64,000 bases of DNA from Pseudomonas monteilii (GTDB taxonomy: Bacteria; Pseudomonadota; Gammaproteobacteria; Pseudomonadales; Pseudomonadaceae). The position numbers and the translations under genes are program-made. The stretch covers positions 3,410,001 to 3,474,000 of the forward strand of contig CP013997.1 in NCBI GenBank assembly GCA_001534745.1. The letters are read 5' to 3'. This document shows positions 18,963 to 27,091 of the stretch, piece by piece; the stretch's first letter is position 1, and each line of letters opens with the position of its first letter. The notes under the pieces were generated by a model that was given only the letters and a program-made list of their open reading frames with translations, was not told the DNA's origin and did no database searches.

Positions 18963-19829
18963 TCACGCCGCTTGCGGCATGCGCCGTGTGCCCAGTCGGC
19001 TGAGCCATACCGACGCCAGAATGATGCCCCCGCCCACCAGCAACCGACCCAATGGCTGGGCCTGATTCCAGATCAGCAGGTTGAGCACCAGCCCGATGGG
19101 CACATGCAGGTTGTTCATCACCGCCAAGGTCGCGCCCGGCACCAGGCAGGCGCCCTTGTTCCACCAGTACAGCCCCAGCGCCGTCGGGCACAGGCCCAGG
19201 AACAGCAGCACCAGCCATTGGCTGTCGGTGCTGGGCAGGTGCTGGACGTTGCCGAAGGCGAGAAACGCCGGCAACACCACCAGCAACGCGCCGAGGTAGA
19301 AGTAGCCGAAGCGTCGGTAATGCGGCTCGTCGCTCGGGTGACGGGCGACCAGATGACGATAGAACACCTGACCGGCTGCATAGGTGAAGTTGGCCAGTTG
19401 CAGCAGCAGGAAGCCGATGAAGAAGTCTCCGCTCAAGGTGTCAAAGCGGATCACCGCCGCGCCTGCCACCGCCACGGCCGCCGCCACCAGGGCCCAGGCA
19501 TTGAAGCGCCGGTTTAGGGCATCCTCGATCAGGGTTACGTGCAACGGCGTGAGGATGGTGAACAGCAGTACCTCCGGCACGCTGAGCACCCGAAAGCTCA
19601 AGTACAGGCATACGTAGGTGATACCGTACTGCAAGGCGCCGATGAGCAGCATGGCACGCAGGAAGCGCGGCTCGACCTGACGCCAGCGGGTCAGCGGCAG
19701 AAACACCAGGCCAGCCAGGATCACCCTGGCCAGCACGGCGAAATAGCTGTCCACCTGGCCGGCGAGGTATTCACCGATGAGGTTGAAGGAAAACGCCTGG
19801 ATCAGCGCGACGACGAATAGGTAGACCAT
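18963..19829 (-). CDS. EamA-family transporter (CarD/YddG-like DMT)
   Basis: 288 residues, ten membrane helices, with FRVLSVPEVLLFTILTPLHV in the first EamA repeat and a conserved GLYWWNKGACLVPGA stretch in the second. Good GAGG site before the ATG. Likely an amino-acid or metabolite exporter; substrate unknown. It is unrelated in sequence to the neighbouring convergent EamA gene beyond the shared fold, so not a recent duplicate. The gap 19830-20018 beyond its start has no gene. Confidence 0.87.
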   Translation of the reverse strand: MVYLFVVALIQAFSFNLIGEYLAGQVDSYFAVLARVILAGLVFLPLTRWRQVEPRFLRAMLLIGALQYGITYVCLYLSFRVLSVPEVLLFTILTPLHVTLIEDALNRRFNAWALVAAAVAVAGAAVIRFDTLSGDFFIGFLLLQLANFTYAAGQVFYRHLVARHPSDEPHYRRFGYFYLGALLVVLPAFLAFGNVQHLPSTDSQWLVLLFLGLCPTALGLYWWNKGACLVPGATLAVMNNLHVPIGLVLNLLIWNQAQPLGRLLVGGGIILASVWLSRLGTRRMPQAA

Positions 19830-20018
19830 GGTTGCCTCTGTGCAGTCGAGGCGGCGACCTTAGCGGCTGGCGTTCGAACGGGCAATGACTAACGACCTCG
19901 CCGGTACGTCAGGGCAAAGAGGGACACAGGGAAAAGCCTTCCCCTCCCCCTGTCCACTGCACGGACAAAGGGAACGGGCCATGGGTTGTCAGACGGAAAA
20001 CGACAGGACTGCGCCGGC

Positions 20019-20351
20019 TCAGGCCAGCAACCGCTCGTGCTTGACGCCCCAGCCTTCGACTTCGCCGCCCAGGGGCGACACTGCCGACTCGAACACCTGT
20101 TCGAACGCCCCGATGCCTTTGTAGGTGGCGTACATGACCTTGCTCAACTGCAGGTGCCAGGCACCGTCGTCGAGCTCGGAAACTTGTGCATTCAGGGATT
20201 CACCCCGGAACTGCCCTGCCGCTTCGCGGGCGCAGGCTTCGTCGGGGAAGGTGGCGTAGAACTCGATGGGATGAATACGGGTGAAGTCGAACCCCCCGTC
20301 CTTCATCTGCCGCAGGACACTGCTGCTGACATCTTCGTTATGGCTGCTCAT
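20019..20351 (-). CDS. RraB-like ribonuclease E inhibitor family protein
   Basis: 110 residues. The pattern VLRQMKDGGFDFTRIHPIEF, then FPDEACAREAA, and VMYATYKGIGAFEQVF matches the RraB domain (two alpha-beta units), whose E. coli member binds and modulates RNase E. GAGGAGG lies before the ATG. Whether it regulates RNase E in Pseudomonas is not shown by sequence. Confidence 0.75.
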   Translation of the reverse strand: MSSHNEDVSSSVLRQMKDGGFDFTRIHPIEFYATFPDEACAREAAGQFRGESLNAQVSELDDGAWHLQLSKVMYATYKGIGAFEQVFESAVSPLGGEVEGWGVKHERLLA

Positions 20352-20530
20352 GAAACGTCCTCCTCAAGTGCATGGATAGACTTTCAGTGCGTAGGCACCT
20401 GCCGGGCGCTGGTGCGCCGGGTAATGCGAGCTGCTTGCTTCGATGTGGAGCGGTGTTGAAAAGGCGACCCGGAAAGGACAGTCGCCTACTGACACGTTAG
20501 CGCCCCGCAAGGGCACTTGCCAAGGGCCTG

Positions 20531-20767
20531 TCAGGCCTTTTCTTCGACGCCGAGGATGATGACGCTGTTCTGTTCCTTGAGCACACGCTCGGTGGGCGAC
20601 TCCACACGGCCCTGCAGGTCGTTGAGGTCGGCCTGGGCCATGACCGGGAACAGCTTGGCCCGGATCCACTGTGCGGCCTCTTCCTTGCTGGGGCGTTCTT
20701 CGGCGCTATAGGCCAGGGAACTCTGCACACCGTTCTGATCCAGAAAAGTGATTTCCCATTCTTTCAT
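20531..20767 (-). CDS. Small conserved hypothetical protein
   Basis: 78 residues beginning MKEWEITFLDQNG. GAGG lies 8 bases before this ATG; the frame is open further upstream but without a site. No domain recognised; one beta-rich N-terminal part followed by a helix (SKEEAAQWIRAKLF). Lies between the RraB-like and sulfatase genes, same strand. Confidence 0.6.
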   Translation of the reverse strand: MKEWEITFLDQNGVQSSLAYSAEERPSKEEAAQWIRAKLFPVMAQADLNDLQGRVESPTERVLKEQNSVIILGVEEKA

Positions 20768-20933
20768 CAAATAGACCTCGCCATGAAAAACGTTGAATGA
20801 CGCCCGTTCTAGCTTGACCTTGCAGGTCGGGTTTTTGTTCAGCCCAAAAGCGGCCCACCCGATGGAAAACCCGACGAGCCGGGCCACGGAGCCTAGGGGA
20901 CGAAGGGGCATGCCTGCCCCTCCGTCGTCTGCA

Positions 20934-23012
20934 TCAGTCCGGAACGCCGTGCACCACGCCGGCCGTGTTGTCCAGCAGGCTCTTGGTGGCCGTCTGAATG
21001 TAGGACTCGAGCTTCTTCACCATCGCGGATTGATCGTCACTGTCGATCAGCTCGGCCTTGAACTCGCCGCCCAACTGGTAGCGGTACAGGCGCGGCGACA
21101 TGTCCTTGGACTCGATCAGGATGCGGTCGCCCTGCACCAAGCCGACGATCTGCTCGCTGCCCGACGGCTTGATGATGCCGATGCCCGGATCGCCTGCCGG
21201 CAGGTTGAGCAGGTCACGGCCCCAGCACTGGTGGCGGGTCTCGCCACCCAGACGGCCCATGATGGTCGGCACGATGTCGACCTGGGTGCCCACAGTGTGG
21301 TTGACCGCCCCAAAGGCGTCCTGGATGCCAGGGGCGATCAGCAGCAGCGGCACGTTGAAGCGCCCCAGGTCCAGCTCGGTGACCTGCTGGTGGTTACCGA
21401 AGCCATGGTCGCCGACGATCACGAACAGGGTGTCCTTGTAGTACGGCTGCTTGCTGGCCTTCTCGAAGAACTGGCCCAGCGCCCAGTCGGAGTAGCGCAT
21501 GGCGGTCAGGTGCTCGTCCAGGCGGCCCTGGCCGGTGACCGGCTTGACCGGCAGGTCCTTGGGCAGCGCGTACGGCGTGTGGTTGGACAGCGTCTGCAGC
21601 AAGGCATAGAACGGTTTCTTGCCGTAGTTGTGCGCCAGCTCCTCGTTCGCCCGGTCGAACATGTCCTGGTCGGACACGCCCCAGGTTGGGTCGGAGAACA
21701 CCGGATTGACGAAGTCGTTACGGCCGATGAAGGTGGTCATGCCCTGGTTGCCGAAGAACCCGGACTGGTTGTCCCAGGCAAAATCGCCGTTGTAGACGTA
21801 CACGTCGTCGTAGTCACGGGCGCTGAGCAGCGCTGGCAGACCGGACAGCTTGTGCCCGCCTTCGGGTGTCTGCATCAGGTATTCGAACCCGGGCAGGTTG
21901 GGGAAGCAGGCCATGGTGGCGAACATGCCCTGGTGGGTATGGGTGCCGTTGGAGAAGAAGCGGTCGAACAGCAGCCCCTGCTTGGCCAGGCGGTCGAAGT
22001 TCGGGGTGATGTCGTTGCGGCTGCCCAGGGCGCCCACCGAGTGCCCGGCGAAGCTCTCCATCAGGATCACCACCACGTTGCGGATCGGCAGGGTGCGCTC
22101 GGCGGGCGGCACGAAGTCGCGACGCACGGCGGCGCTGTCGGCATCGACCAGGGTGTCATGGGGGGTCAGCAGCAGGTCGCGCACGGTCTGCTGGGCCTGC
22201 TGAGGGTCCAGGGTAGCCTTCCAGATGTTGGCGCGGTCTTCGCCGAAGCGGCTCTTGGCAGCATCGATCAGCGTCAGGGTGCCATTGAGGCCCAGCTGGT
22301 TGACGAAGTTCGAGTCCGTGGTGAAGGCATCGCCCCAGCGCATGGGCGGGCCCTGGCGCAGGGTGCCACGGGCTGCGACCACCGCCACCAGCAGGATGAC
22401 CATGAACACCGCCAGGCGGTTGTACCACGGGGTGACCACACGGGTGGCGACCTGCCCGGGCTCGCGCGCCGGGCCACGGGTCAGGCGGTCGATGCCCTTG
22501 AACAGCAGACTGATCAGCCAGGTGCCGAAGGCCCAGGCGAGCAGGTAGCGCACGACCGGGAAGCCGTACCAGAGCATGCTCATCACGGTCTTGGGGTCTT
22601 CCTTGATGTACTGGAAGACCAGGCCGTTGAGGCGCTGGTGGAACTCGCGGTAGAAGTCCATCTCCACCAGCCCGAGGAACAGCACGGCGCTGGAGGCCAG
22701 GGTCAGCCACAGACGGAACACGCCGCGCCGCGCCATCGCCCAGGGGCTGAGGATGGCCAGCAGCAGCGGGATGCTGATGTACACCACCACGCGCAGGTCG
22801 AAGCGCAACCCGTTGAGGAAGCCCTCGGCCACGGTCGAATAGGGCGTCTCGCCGATCATGTCGCTGTTGTAGATCAGCAGGCCGAGACGCACCAGGCTGA
22901 GCATCAGCATGATGGTCAGGCCGCTGAGCAGCGTGTAGGCCAGGTGGGACGTGAGCGTGGGAGAGAACGTGCGCGACGGCGCGGGTTGCTTCAGGGCATC
23001 CGGATTAGCCAT
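20934..23012 (-). CDS. LTA synthase family sulfatase-like phosphoglycerol transferase
   Basis: 692 residues from the ATG at 23012; the frame is open to 23105 but that extension is not family-like. Five hydrophobic helices fill the first ~245 residues. A periplasmic alkaline-phosphatase/sulfatase fold follows: VVVILMESFAGHSVG carries a metal-binding Glu, SNGTHTHQGMFAT contains the likely Thr nucleophile region, and VIVGDHGFGNHQ carries metal-binding Asp/His. In Gram-negative bacteria, relatives decorate periplasmic glucans with phosphoglycerol. That role is family inference. Confidence 0.88.
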   Translation of the reverse strand: MANPDALKQPAPSRTFSPTLTSHLAYTLLSGLTIMLMLSLVRLGLLIYNSDMIGETPYSTVAEGFLNGLRFDLRVVVYISIPLLLAILSPWAMARRGVFRLWLTLASSAVLFLGLVEMDFYREFHQRLNGLVFQYIKEDPKTVMSMLWYGFPVVRYLLAWAFGTWLISLLFKGIDRLTRGPAREPGQVATRVVTPWYNRLAVFMVILLVAVVAARGTLRQGPPMRWGDAFTTDSNFVNQLGLNGTLTLIDAAKSRFGEDRANIWKATLDPQQAQQTVRDLLLTPHDTLVDADSAAVRRDFVPPAERTLPIRNVVVILMESFAGHSVGALGSRNDITPNFDRLAKQGLLFDRFFSNGTHTHQGMFATMACFPNLPGFEYLMQTPEGGHKLSGLPALLSARDYDDVYVYNGDFAWDNQSGFFGNQGMTTFIGRNDFVNPVFSDPTWGVSDQDMFDRANEELAHNYGKKPFYALLQTLSNHTPYALPKDLPVKPVTGQGRLDEHLTAMRYSDWALGQFFEKASKQPYYKDTLFVIVGDHGFGNHQQVTELDLGRFNVPLLLIAPGIQDAFGAVNHTVGTQVDIVPTIMGRLGGETRHQCWGRDLLNLPAGDPGIGIIKPSGSEQIVGLVQGDRILIESKDMSPRLYRYQLGGEFKAELIDSDDQSAMVKKLESYIQTATKSLLDNTAGVVHGVPD

Positions 23013-23164
23013 GAACGAGGGTCCTGGACAGGCGGTTTTCGAAGAGGCGCAGGCGTCTGCTACCGAGGGGGTGGGCAGTGCCTTGCGCGACGGCCATTGG
23101 GCCAAGGCCGTATTGTGCGGCGCGGAGTGTGGGCAATCCAGTGTGAAAATTGTGTCGGGGGGGC

Positions 23165-23533
23165 AGGAGCGTGTTGGGTTAGGCCGTCGGATGGGGCTGT
23201 CTGTGCAGGTTTTACCTGATCCATGGGGTGGCTGATTTCATGGGCCCCTTGGGCCCAATCGCGGCACAGGAGCCGCTCTTACACCCGTAGCCCCTCTGCG
23301 GAGTTGCAGGCTATCGCGGTCATCTGTGGGAGGAGCGTGTCGGGTCAGGCCGTCGGATGGGGCTGTCTGTGCAGGTTTTACCTGATCCATGGGGTGGCTG
23401 ATTTCATGGGCCCGTTGGGCCCAATCGCGGCACAGGGGCCGCTCCTACACCCGTAGCGCCTCTGCGGAGTTGCAGGCTATCGCGGTCATCTGTGGGAGCG
23501 GCCCCTGTGCCGCGATTGGGCCTGAAAGGCCCA
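23165..23533. repeat. 166-bp tandem duplication carrying REP units
   Basis: A unit starting near AGGCCGTCGGATGGGGCTGT recurs at 23181 and 23347 (offset 166 bp) with few changes. Each unit includes GGTTTTACCTGATCCATGGG, a REP copy (GGGCCCAATCGCGGCACAGG) and GTTGCAGGCTATCGCGGTCA. The second unit is followed by the inverted REP mate ending at about 23533. Confidence 0.9.
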
Positions 23534-23542
23534 CAAATCCCG

Positions 23543-23746
23543 TCACCGCGTTGGCTCAGGCCTGCGCTGCCAGCGAGGCCCGGCAATGCCCCAGACGATG
23601 ACGCCGATCACCGGCGCCCCCACGATCCACAAACTCCAGAGGCCTTTCTTCCACCCCTGTACCCCGCTGCCGAGAACGTTGACGAGCGCCCAGAGGTCGA
23701 ACCCGAGTAGGATCAGACCGGCCAGCCCGTTGAACGTCGAACCCAT
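23543..23746 (-). CDS. Small PLDc_N-type membrane protein
   Basis: 67 residues, two hydrophobic helices separated by GVQGWKKGLWSLWI. The pattern (helix, W-A, turn, KxxW, helix) is that of PLDc_N/cardiolipin-synthase N-terminal-like small proteins. ATG at 23746 has GGAG 7 bases upstream, better than the longer frame start. Function unknown. Confidence 0.65.
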   Translation of the reverse strand: MGSTFNGLAGLILLGFDLWALVNVLGSGVQGWKKGLWSLWIVGAPVIGVIVWGIAGPRWQRRPEPTR

Positions 23747-23871
23747 ATCGATGCTCCCGTGCCTGTCTTCGATCGTCGCGCCATGGTCCGTCATTCATCA
23801 TGAAGAAGGAACCCTGGCGCCTCGAATCCGCCCTACCCTGACACGCCCAACCCACCTGCCACGAGGTTTGC

Positions 23872-24810
23872 ATGCCCCAAGCCACCACCGACAGCGTCGT
23901 CGTCAATACCTTGCGCAGTGCCTGGCGCGACCAGATCAAGACCGCGCCCTGGCTCAGCGCAGGGCTGGGCGTGAGCCTGCTGGCGGTGTTGGCGCTGCTG
24001 GGCGCGAGCATCTGGAATGCCTTCAGCGGGGATCATGCGCACAACCTGCACTTGGCAGCATTGGGCGGGCTGTCGGGCTTTGCCGCCACTGCGCTTGGTG
24101 CCGTGCTGGCCGTGGTGCTGCGTGATGTCAGCGTGCGCAGCCAGGACGTGATGCTGGGCTTCGCGGCCGGCATGATGCTGGCGGCCAGTTCATTCTCGCT
24201 GATCCTGCCGGGGCTCGAGGCCGCGCGGGAGATCACCGGCAGTGGCACCGGTGCCGCGTTCACGGTGGTGGTCGGCCTGGGGCTGGGCGTGCTGCTGATG
24301 CTGGGGCTCGAGCGTTTCACGCCCCATGAACATGAGAGCACCGGCCCGCTGGGCCCGGAAGCCGACCGCATCAACCGCGTCTGGCTGTTCGTGCTGGCCA
24401 TCACCTTGCACAACCTACCCGAAGGCATGGCCATCGGCGTCAGCTTCACCAACGGCGACATGGCGGTCGGGCTGCCGTTGACCAGCGCCATCGCCATCCA
24501 GGACATCCCGGAAGGCCTGGCGGTCGCCCTGGCGCTGCGGGCCACGGGCCTGTCGAACTTCAAGGCGGCGATGGTCGCGATCGGCTCGGGCCTGATGGAG
24601 CCCCTGGGCGCCGTGATCGGCCTGGGCATCTCCACCGGCTTCGCCCTGGCCTACCCGGTCAGCATGGGCCTGGCGGCCGGGGCAATGCTGTTCGTGGTCT
24701 CCCACGAGGTGATCCCGGAAACCCACCGCCACGGTCACCAGACCTCGGCCACCCTCGGGTTGATGGGCGGCTTCGCGGTCATGATGTTCCTCGACACGGC
24801 GTTGGGCTGA
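23872..24810 (+). CDS. ZIP-family divalent metal transporter
   Basis: 312 residues, about eight membrane helices. The metal-site motifs HNLPEGMAIGV and QDIPEGLAVAL in the middle helices are diagnostic of ZIP proteins; both keep the E-G pair, but the second has Gln where many ZupT have His. A variable loop carries PHEHES, which may bind metal. Probably imports Zn2+ or related ions into the cytoplasm. Converges on the next gene with a 7-bp gap. Confidence 0.9.
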   Translation: MPQATTDSVVVNTLRSAWRDQIKTAPWLSAGLGVSLLAVLALLGASIWNAFSGDHAHNLHLAALGGLSGFAATALGAVLAVVLRDVSVRSQDVMLGFAAGMMLAASSFSLILPGLEAAREITGSGTGAAFTVVVGLGLGVLLMLGLERFTPHEHESTGPLGPEADRINRVWLFVLAITLHNLPEGMAIGVSFTNGDMAVGLPLTSAIAIQDIPEGLAVALALRATGLSNFKAAMVAIGSGLMEPLGAVIGLGISTGFALAYPVSMGLAAGAMLFVVSHEVIPETHRHGHQTSATLGLMGGFAVMMFLDTALG

Positions 24811-24817
24811 AAGAACC

Positions 24818-25339
24818 TCAGGCCTGGCGCAGGGCCTCGAGCGCCGGGGCGGCGGCGATACCGACTTCTTCGCTCAATGCCAGCACGCGCGCCAGGTCGT
24901 GCTGGCCGACCATGACCATCTGCAGCTCATCGTCAAGGGGCTGGCTGAAGTTGACCAGCACGTAGCCGCCCGCTTCCTTGTTCAAGGCGCCCAGTTGCAC
25001 CTGGATGCGGTTCAGCGCCGTCAACGGCTCGGTACGCGCCAGCTGTTTGGCCTTGAGGTTCAGCGGCACGCTCTTGTCGAACGACGCGGCGATCTGCTCG
25101 AACAGCTCTTGGTAGCTGTCGGCCTGGAACAGCACGGTATCCGGCAGGCTGCCGACCACCACCCATTCGCCCAGCGGAATCGGGAAGCTGTCGTCGTAGT
25201 TGATGTCCGGGTTGGCCGCGAGGAAGGCGGCCGGATCGGCGTAGGCCTGGGCCGCCTCGTCGGCGATCCGCGCCATGTCGTCCTCGGGCATGCAGCCGGC
25301 GCCGACCAGGCGGATGAGTTCGAGCAGTGCGTGTTTCAT
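24818..25339 (-). CDS. Conserved hypothetical protein, 173 residues
   Basis: Soluble acidic protein starting MKHALLELIRLVGAGCMPED. No domain recognised. Alternating helix and strand with QADSYQELFEQIAASFD in the middle. Coding is well supported by length and codon use on the same strand as the ankyrin gene 61 bp away, with which it may be co-transcribed. Confidence 0.65.
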   Translation of the reverse strand: MKHALLELIRLVGAGCMPEDDMARIADEAAQAYADPAAFLAANPDINYDDSFPIPLGEWVVVGSLPDTVLFQADSYQELFEQIAASFDKSVPLNLKAKQLARTEPLTALNRIQVQLGALNKEAGGYVLVNFSQPLDDELQMVMVGQHDLARVLALSEEVGIAAAPALEALRQA

Positions 25340-25400
25340 GGTGGCCCCTTGCGAGCGACGAAAAAAGTCGCCAAGGATAGCCGCAAACGCCCGCCGCCGG

Positions 25401-25940
25401 TTAGTGGGTCAAGGCCTGCAGCCGTGCCACCGCTTCACTGGCGCCCATGGTCATGGCCGCAGCCAGGGCATTGGCGCCACCGACGTCGCGACGCGCAGGG
25501 TCGGCGCCCTTCTCCAGCAGGTAGTCGAGCATTTCCACACGGTTGAACATGGCGGCCAGCATCAGTGCGGTACGGCCATCGGCAGCACAGGCATCGACCG
25601 GCACGCCTTCTTCGAGCAGCAGCTGGATCATCTGCAGGTCACCCTTGAACGCGGCACCGGCGATGGGCAGTTGCCCACGGTCATTGGCCATCAAGGGGTC
25701 GGCACCGTGCTTGAGCAACACGCGGACCGCGTCGTGGTGCCCGTGGTAGCTGGCCAGCATCAGCAAGGTGTCGCCCTTGCCGTTGCGCAGGTTGACCGGC
25801 AGCCCGCTGGTGATCAACCGCTCGAGCATCTCGGCATCCCCCACACGAGCCCGATCGAAGACCTGCTCGGCAAATTGCACCGCCTCTTCTTCGGTCATGG
25901 CGCGGCCGGCACCGGCTGGGGTCTGCGACGAATCGGTCAT
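25401..25940 (-). CDS. Ankyrin-repeat protein
   Basis: 179 residues. After an N-terminal helix there are four to five ankyrin repeats: GDTLLMLASYHGHHDAVRVL, then HGADPLMANDRGQLPIAGAA, and DGRTALMLAAMFNRVEMLDY. AGGAG precedes the ATG at 25940. Ankyrin repeats bind proteins; bacterial members beside catalases are linked to oxidative stress, but no catalase is next to it here. Confidence 0.88.
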   Translation of the reverse strand: MTDSSQTPAGAGRAMTEEEAVQFAEQVFDRARVGDAEMLERLITSGLPVNLRNGKGDTLLMLASYHGHHDAVRVLLKHGADPLMANDRGQLPIAGAAFKGDLQMIQLLLEEGVPVDACAADGRTALMLAAMFNRVEMLDYLLEKGADPARRDVGGANALAAAMTMGASEAVARLQALTH

Positions 25941-26024
25941 CTGTGTGCTCCTGGGCAATCGGGTCGAATGGTTTAGGCAGCACGCCCGGAAGGATGGTTC
26001 CAAGCCGACGCGCCTGCCGGGCGT

Positions 26025-26069
26025 TGCAAAATGCACTGTGCAATTTGCATGACCATGCACTCTGCATGG
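26025..26069 (+). promoter_or_regulatory. Two palindromes upstream of the sigma-54 type promoter
   Basis: Palindrome 1 (26025-26049) has arms GCAAAATGCAC and GTGCAATTTGC around one T, one mismatch. Palindrome 2 (26053-26069) is CCATGCA-CTC-TGCATGG, perfect. Centres are 24 bp apart, and they lie 63-107 bp upstream of the -24 element. This is where enhancer-binding activators of sigma-54 promoters usually bind. Also within the intergenic region of the divergent ankyrin gene. Confidence 0.55.
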
Positions 26070-26131
26070 CACACTGAAATTGTCACATAGTTAAGCTATT
26101 GATTTTAAAGGATATTTTTTTAGCAAAAAGC

Positions 26132-26147
26132 TGGCACGCTCGCTGCA
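26132..26147 (+). promoter_or_regulatory. Sigma-54 (-24/-12) promoter
   Basis: TGGCACGCTCGCTGCA matches the RpoN consensus TGGCAC-N5-TTGC closely, with GG and GC exactly 10 bases apart. It lies 46 bases before the DUF3509 start codon, leaving room for a short leader. Confidence 0.7.
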
Positions 26148-26192
26148 ATCCTTCTACCCAGAATCTGCACACATCCATTTCGGGAGTTGGAC

Positions 26193-26465
26193 ATGAACCT
26201 CATTCAAGAGAAATTCGCCTCGGTATTCGCAGCCTACCAGGTCGCTACCCAGCCGCGTCCCGATGGCGGCATCCTGCTGACCCTGCGCAGCGCCGACGGC
26301 AAAACCACCCGTCGCGTACTGTCCTACGGCCAACTGCACAGCGCCGAACAGCTGTCCTGGGCCATCAGCGCCATCCGCCGTGATCTGGCCGAACAAGCCA
26401 GCGAGCTGCCGGTCATCAACATGCTGCAAAGCCAGCAACGCTTCGCCCTGCCTACCTACCGCTAA
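26193..26465 (+). CDS. DUF3509 small protein
   Basis: 90 residues, MNLIQEKFASVFAAYQV..., ending with LPVINMLQSQQRFALPTYR. The arrangement of a beta-rich centre and the RRDL helix fits DUF3509, a family found largely in pseudomonads. The ATG at 26193 has GGAG 6 bases upstream. The sigma-54 type promoter and paired palindromes suggest tight environmental control, for instance by nitrogen or another RpoN-linked signal. Function unknown. Confidence 0.75.
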   Translation: MNLIQEKFASVFAAYQVATQPRPDGGILLTLRSADGKTTRRVLSYGQLHSAEQLSWAISAIRRDLAEQASELPVINMLQSQQRFALPTYR

Positions 26466-26554
26466 TGACGGTCCGGGCCTCGTAAGGCACGCCAACGCTC
26501 ATCGGGCTTTCCCTGTGAACATTGGCCTGCCTTTCGAACGGCACGTGACTGCTT

Positions 26555-27091
26555 TCAGAACGCTTCGATGCCAGGAAATTCCCTGGCCGTCTCGTCGCCC
26601 GTAAACCGCGTCAGTGCTTCGCCTTCGTTCCTGAACGCGCGGATGGCCAGGCAGAACGGACGCTCCCCCAGTTCCAACCAGCGCCGCACCCCTGCGGGTA
26701 GCGTCAGCACATCCCCTTTCTCGCACACTACCGACAGCACGCGCTCATCCAGGCGCACGCTCAGTTCGGCACGCCCGCTCAGCACCACGAACACTTCCTC
26801 ACCGCTCTGCACATGCTCTTCGCGCCAGCCCAGCGAACCCTGGTCGACGCCATCCTGATTGAGCAGCCGCAGCACACCGCAGTCACGCTCATGGGCCAGA
26901 CGTTCGAACACGTCTACGTAACGCGCCCTCACCTCGCCCTCTTCCGTTCCCGGACGCACGGCCGTGTCGCTCGGCCAGTGCTCGAAGCGCAGGCCATGCT
27001 CGGCGAGGGTCGCCGCGATGTCTTCGTGATGGGTCAGGACCTTGTCCGGCACGGCCGGGCTGGATACCTGGAATACACTGAGGATGCTCAT
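26555..27091 (-). CDS. Acireductone dioxygenase-like cupin with altered metal site
   Basis: 178 residues; start MSILSVFQVSSPAVPDKVLT and CEKGDVLTLPAGVRRW match the ARD (MtnD) family of the methionine salvage pathway, usually ~180 residues. Canonical ligands are His, His, Glu, His. Here H93 and E99 remain, but the second His is Gln95 and the fourth is Arg137, so metal binding and dioxygenase activity are doubtful. AGGAG precedes the ATG, which overlaps the MFS stop as ATGA, so the two are translationally coupled. Confidence 0.82.
   Translation of the reverse strand: MSILSVFQVSSPAVPDKVLTHHEDIAATLAEHGLRFEHWPSDTAVRPGTEEGEVRARYVDVFERLAHERDCGVLRLLNQDGVDQGSLGWREEHVQSGEEVFVVLSGRAELSVRLDERVLSVVCEKGDVLTLPAGVRRWLELGERPFCLAIRAFRNEGEALTRFTGDETAREFPGIEAF

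Noticed and set aside
20793..23219. 808-codon plus-strand frame
   Set aside because: Antisense shadow of the LTA-synthase-like gene, which has clear family motifs.
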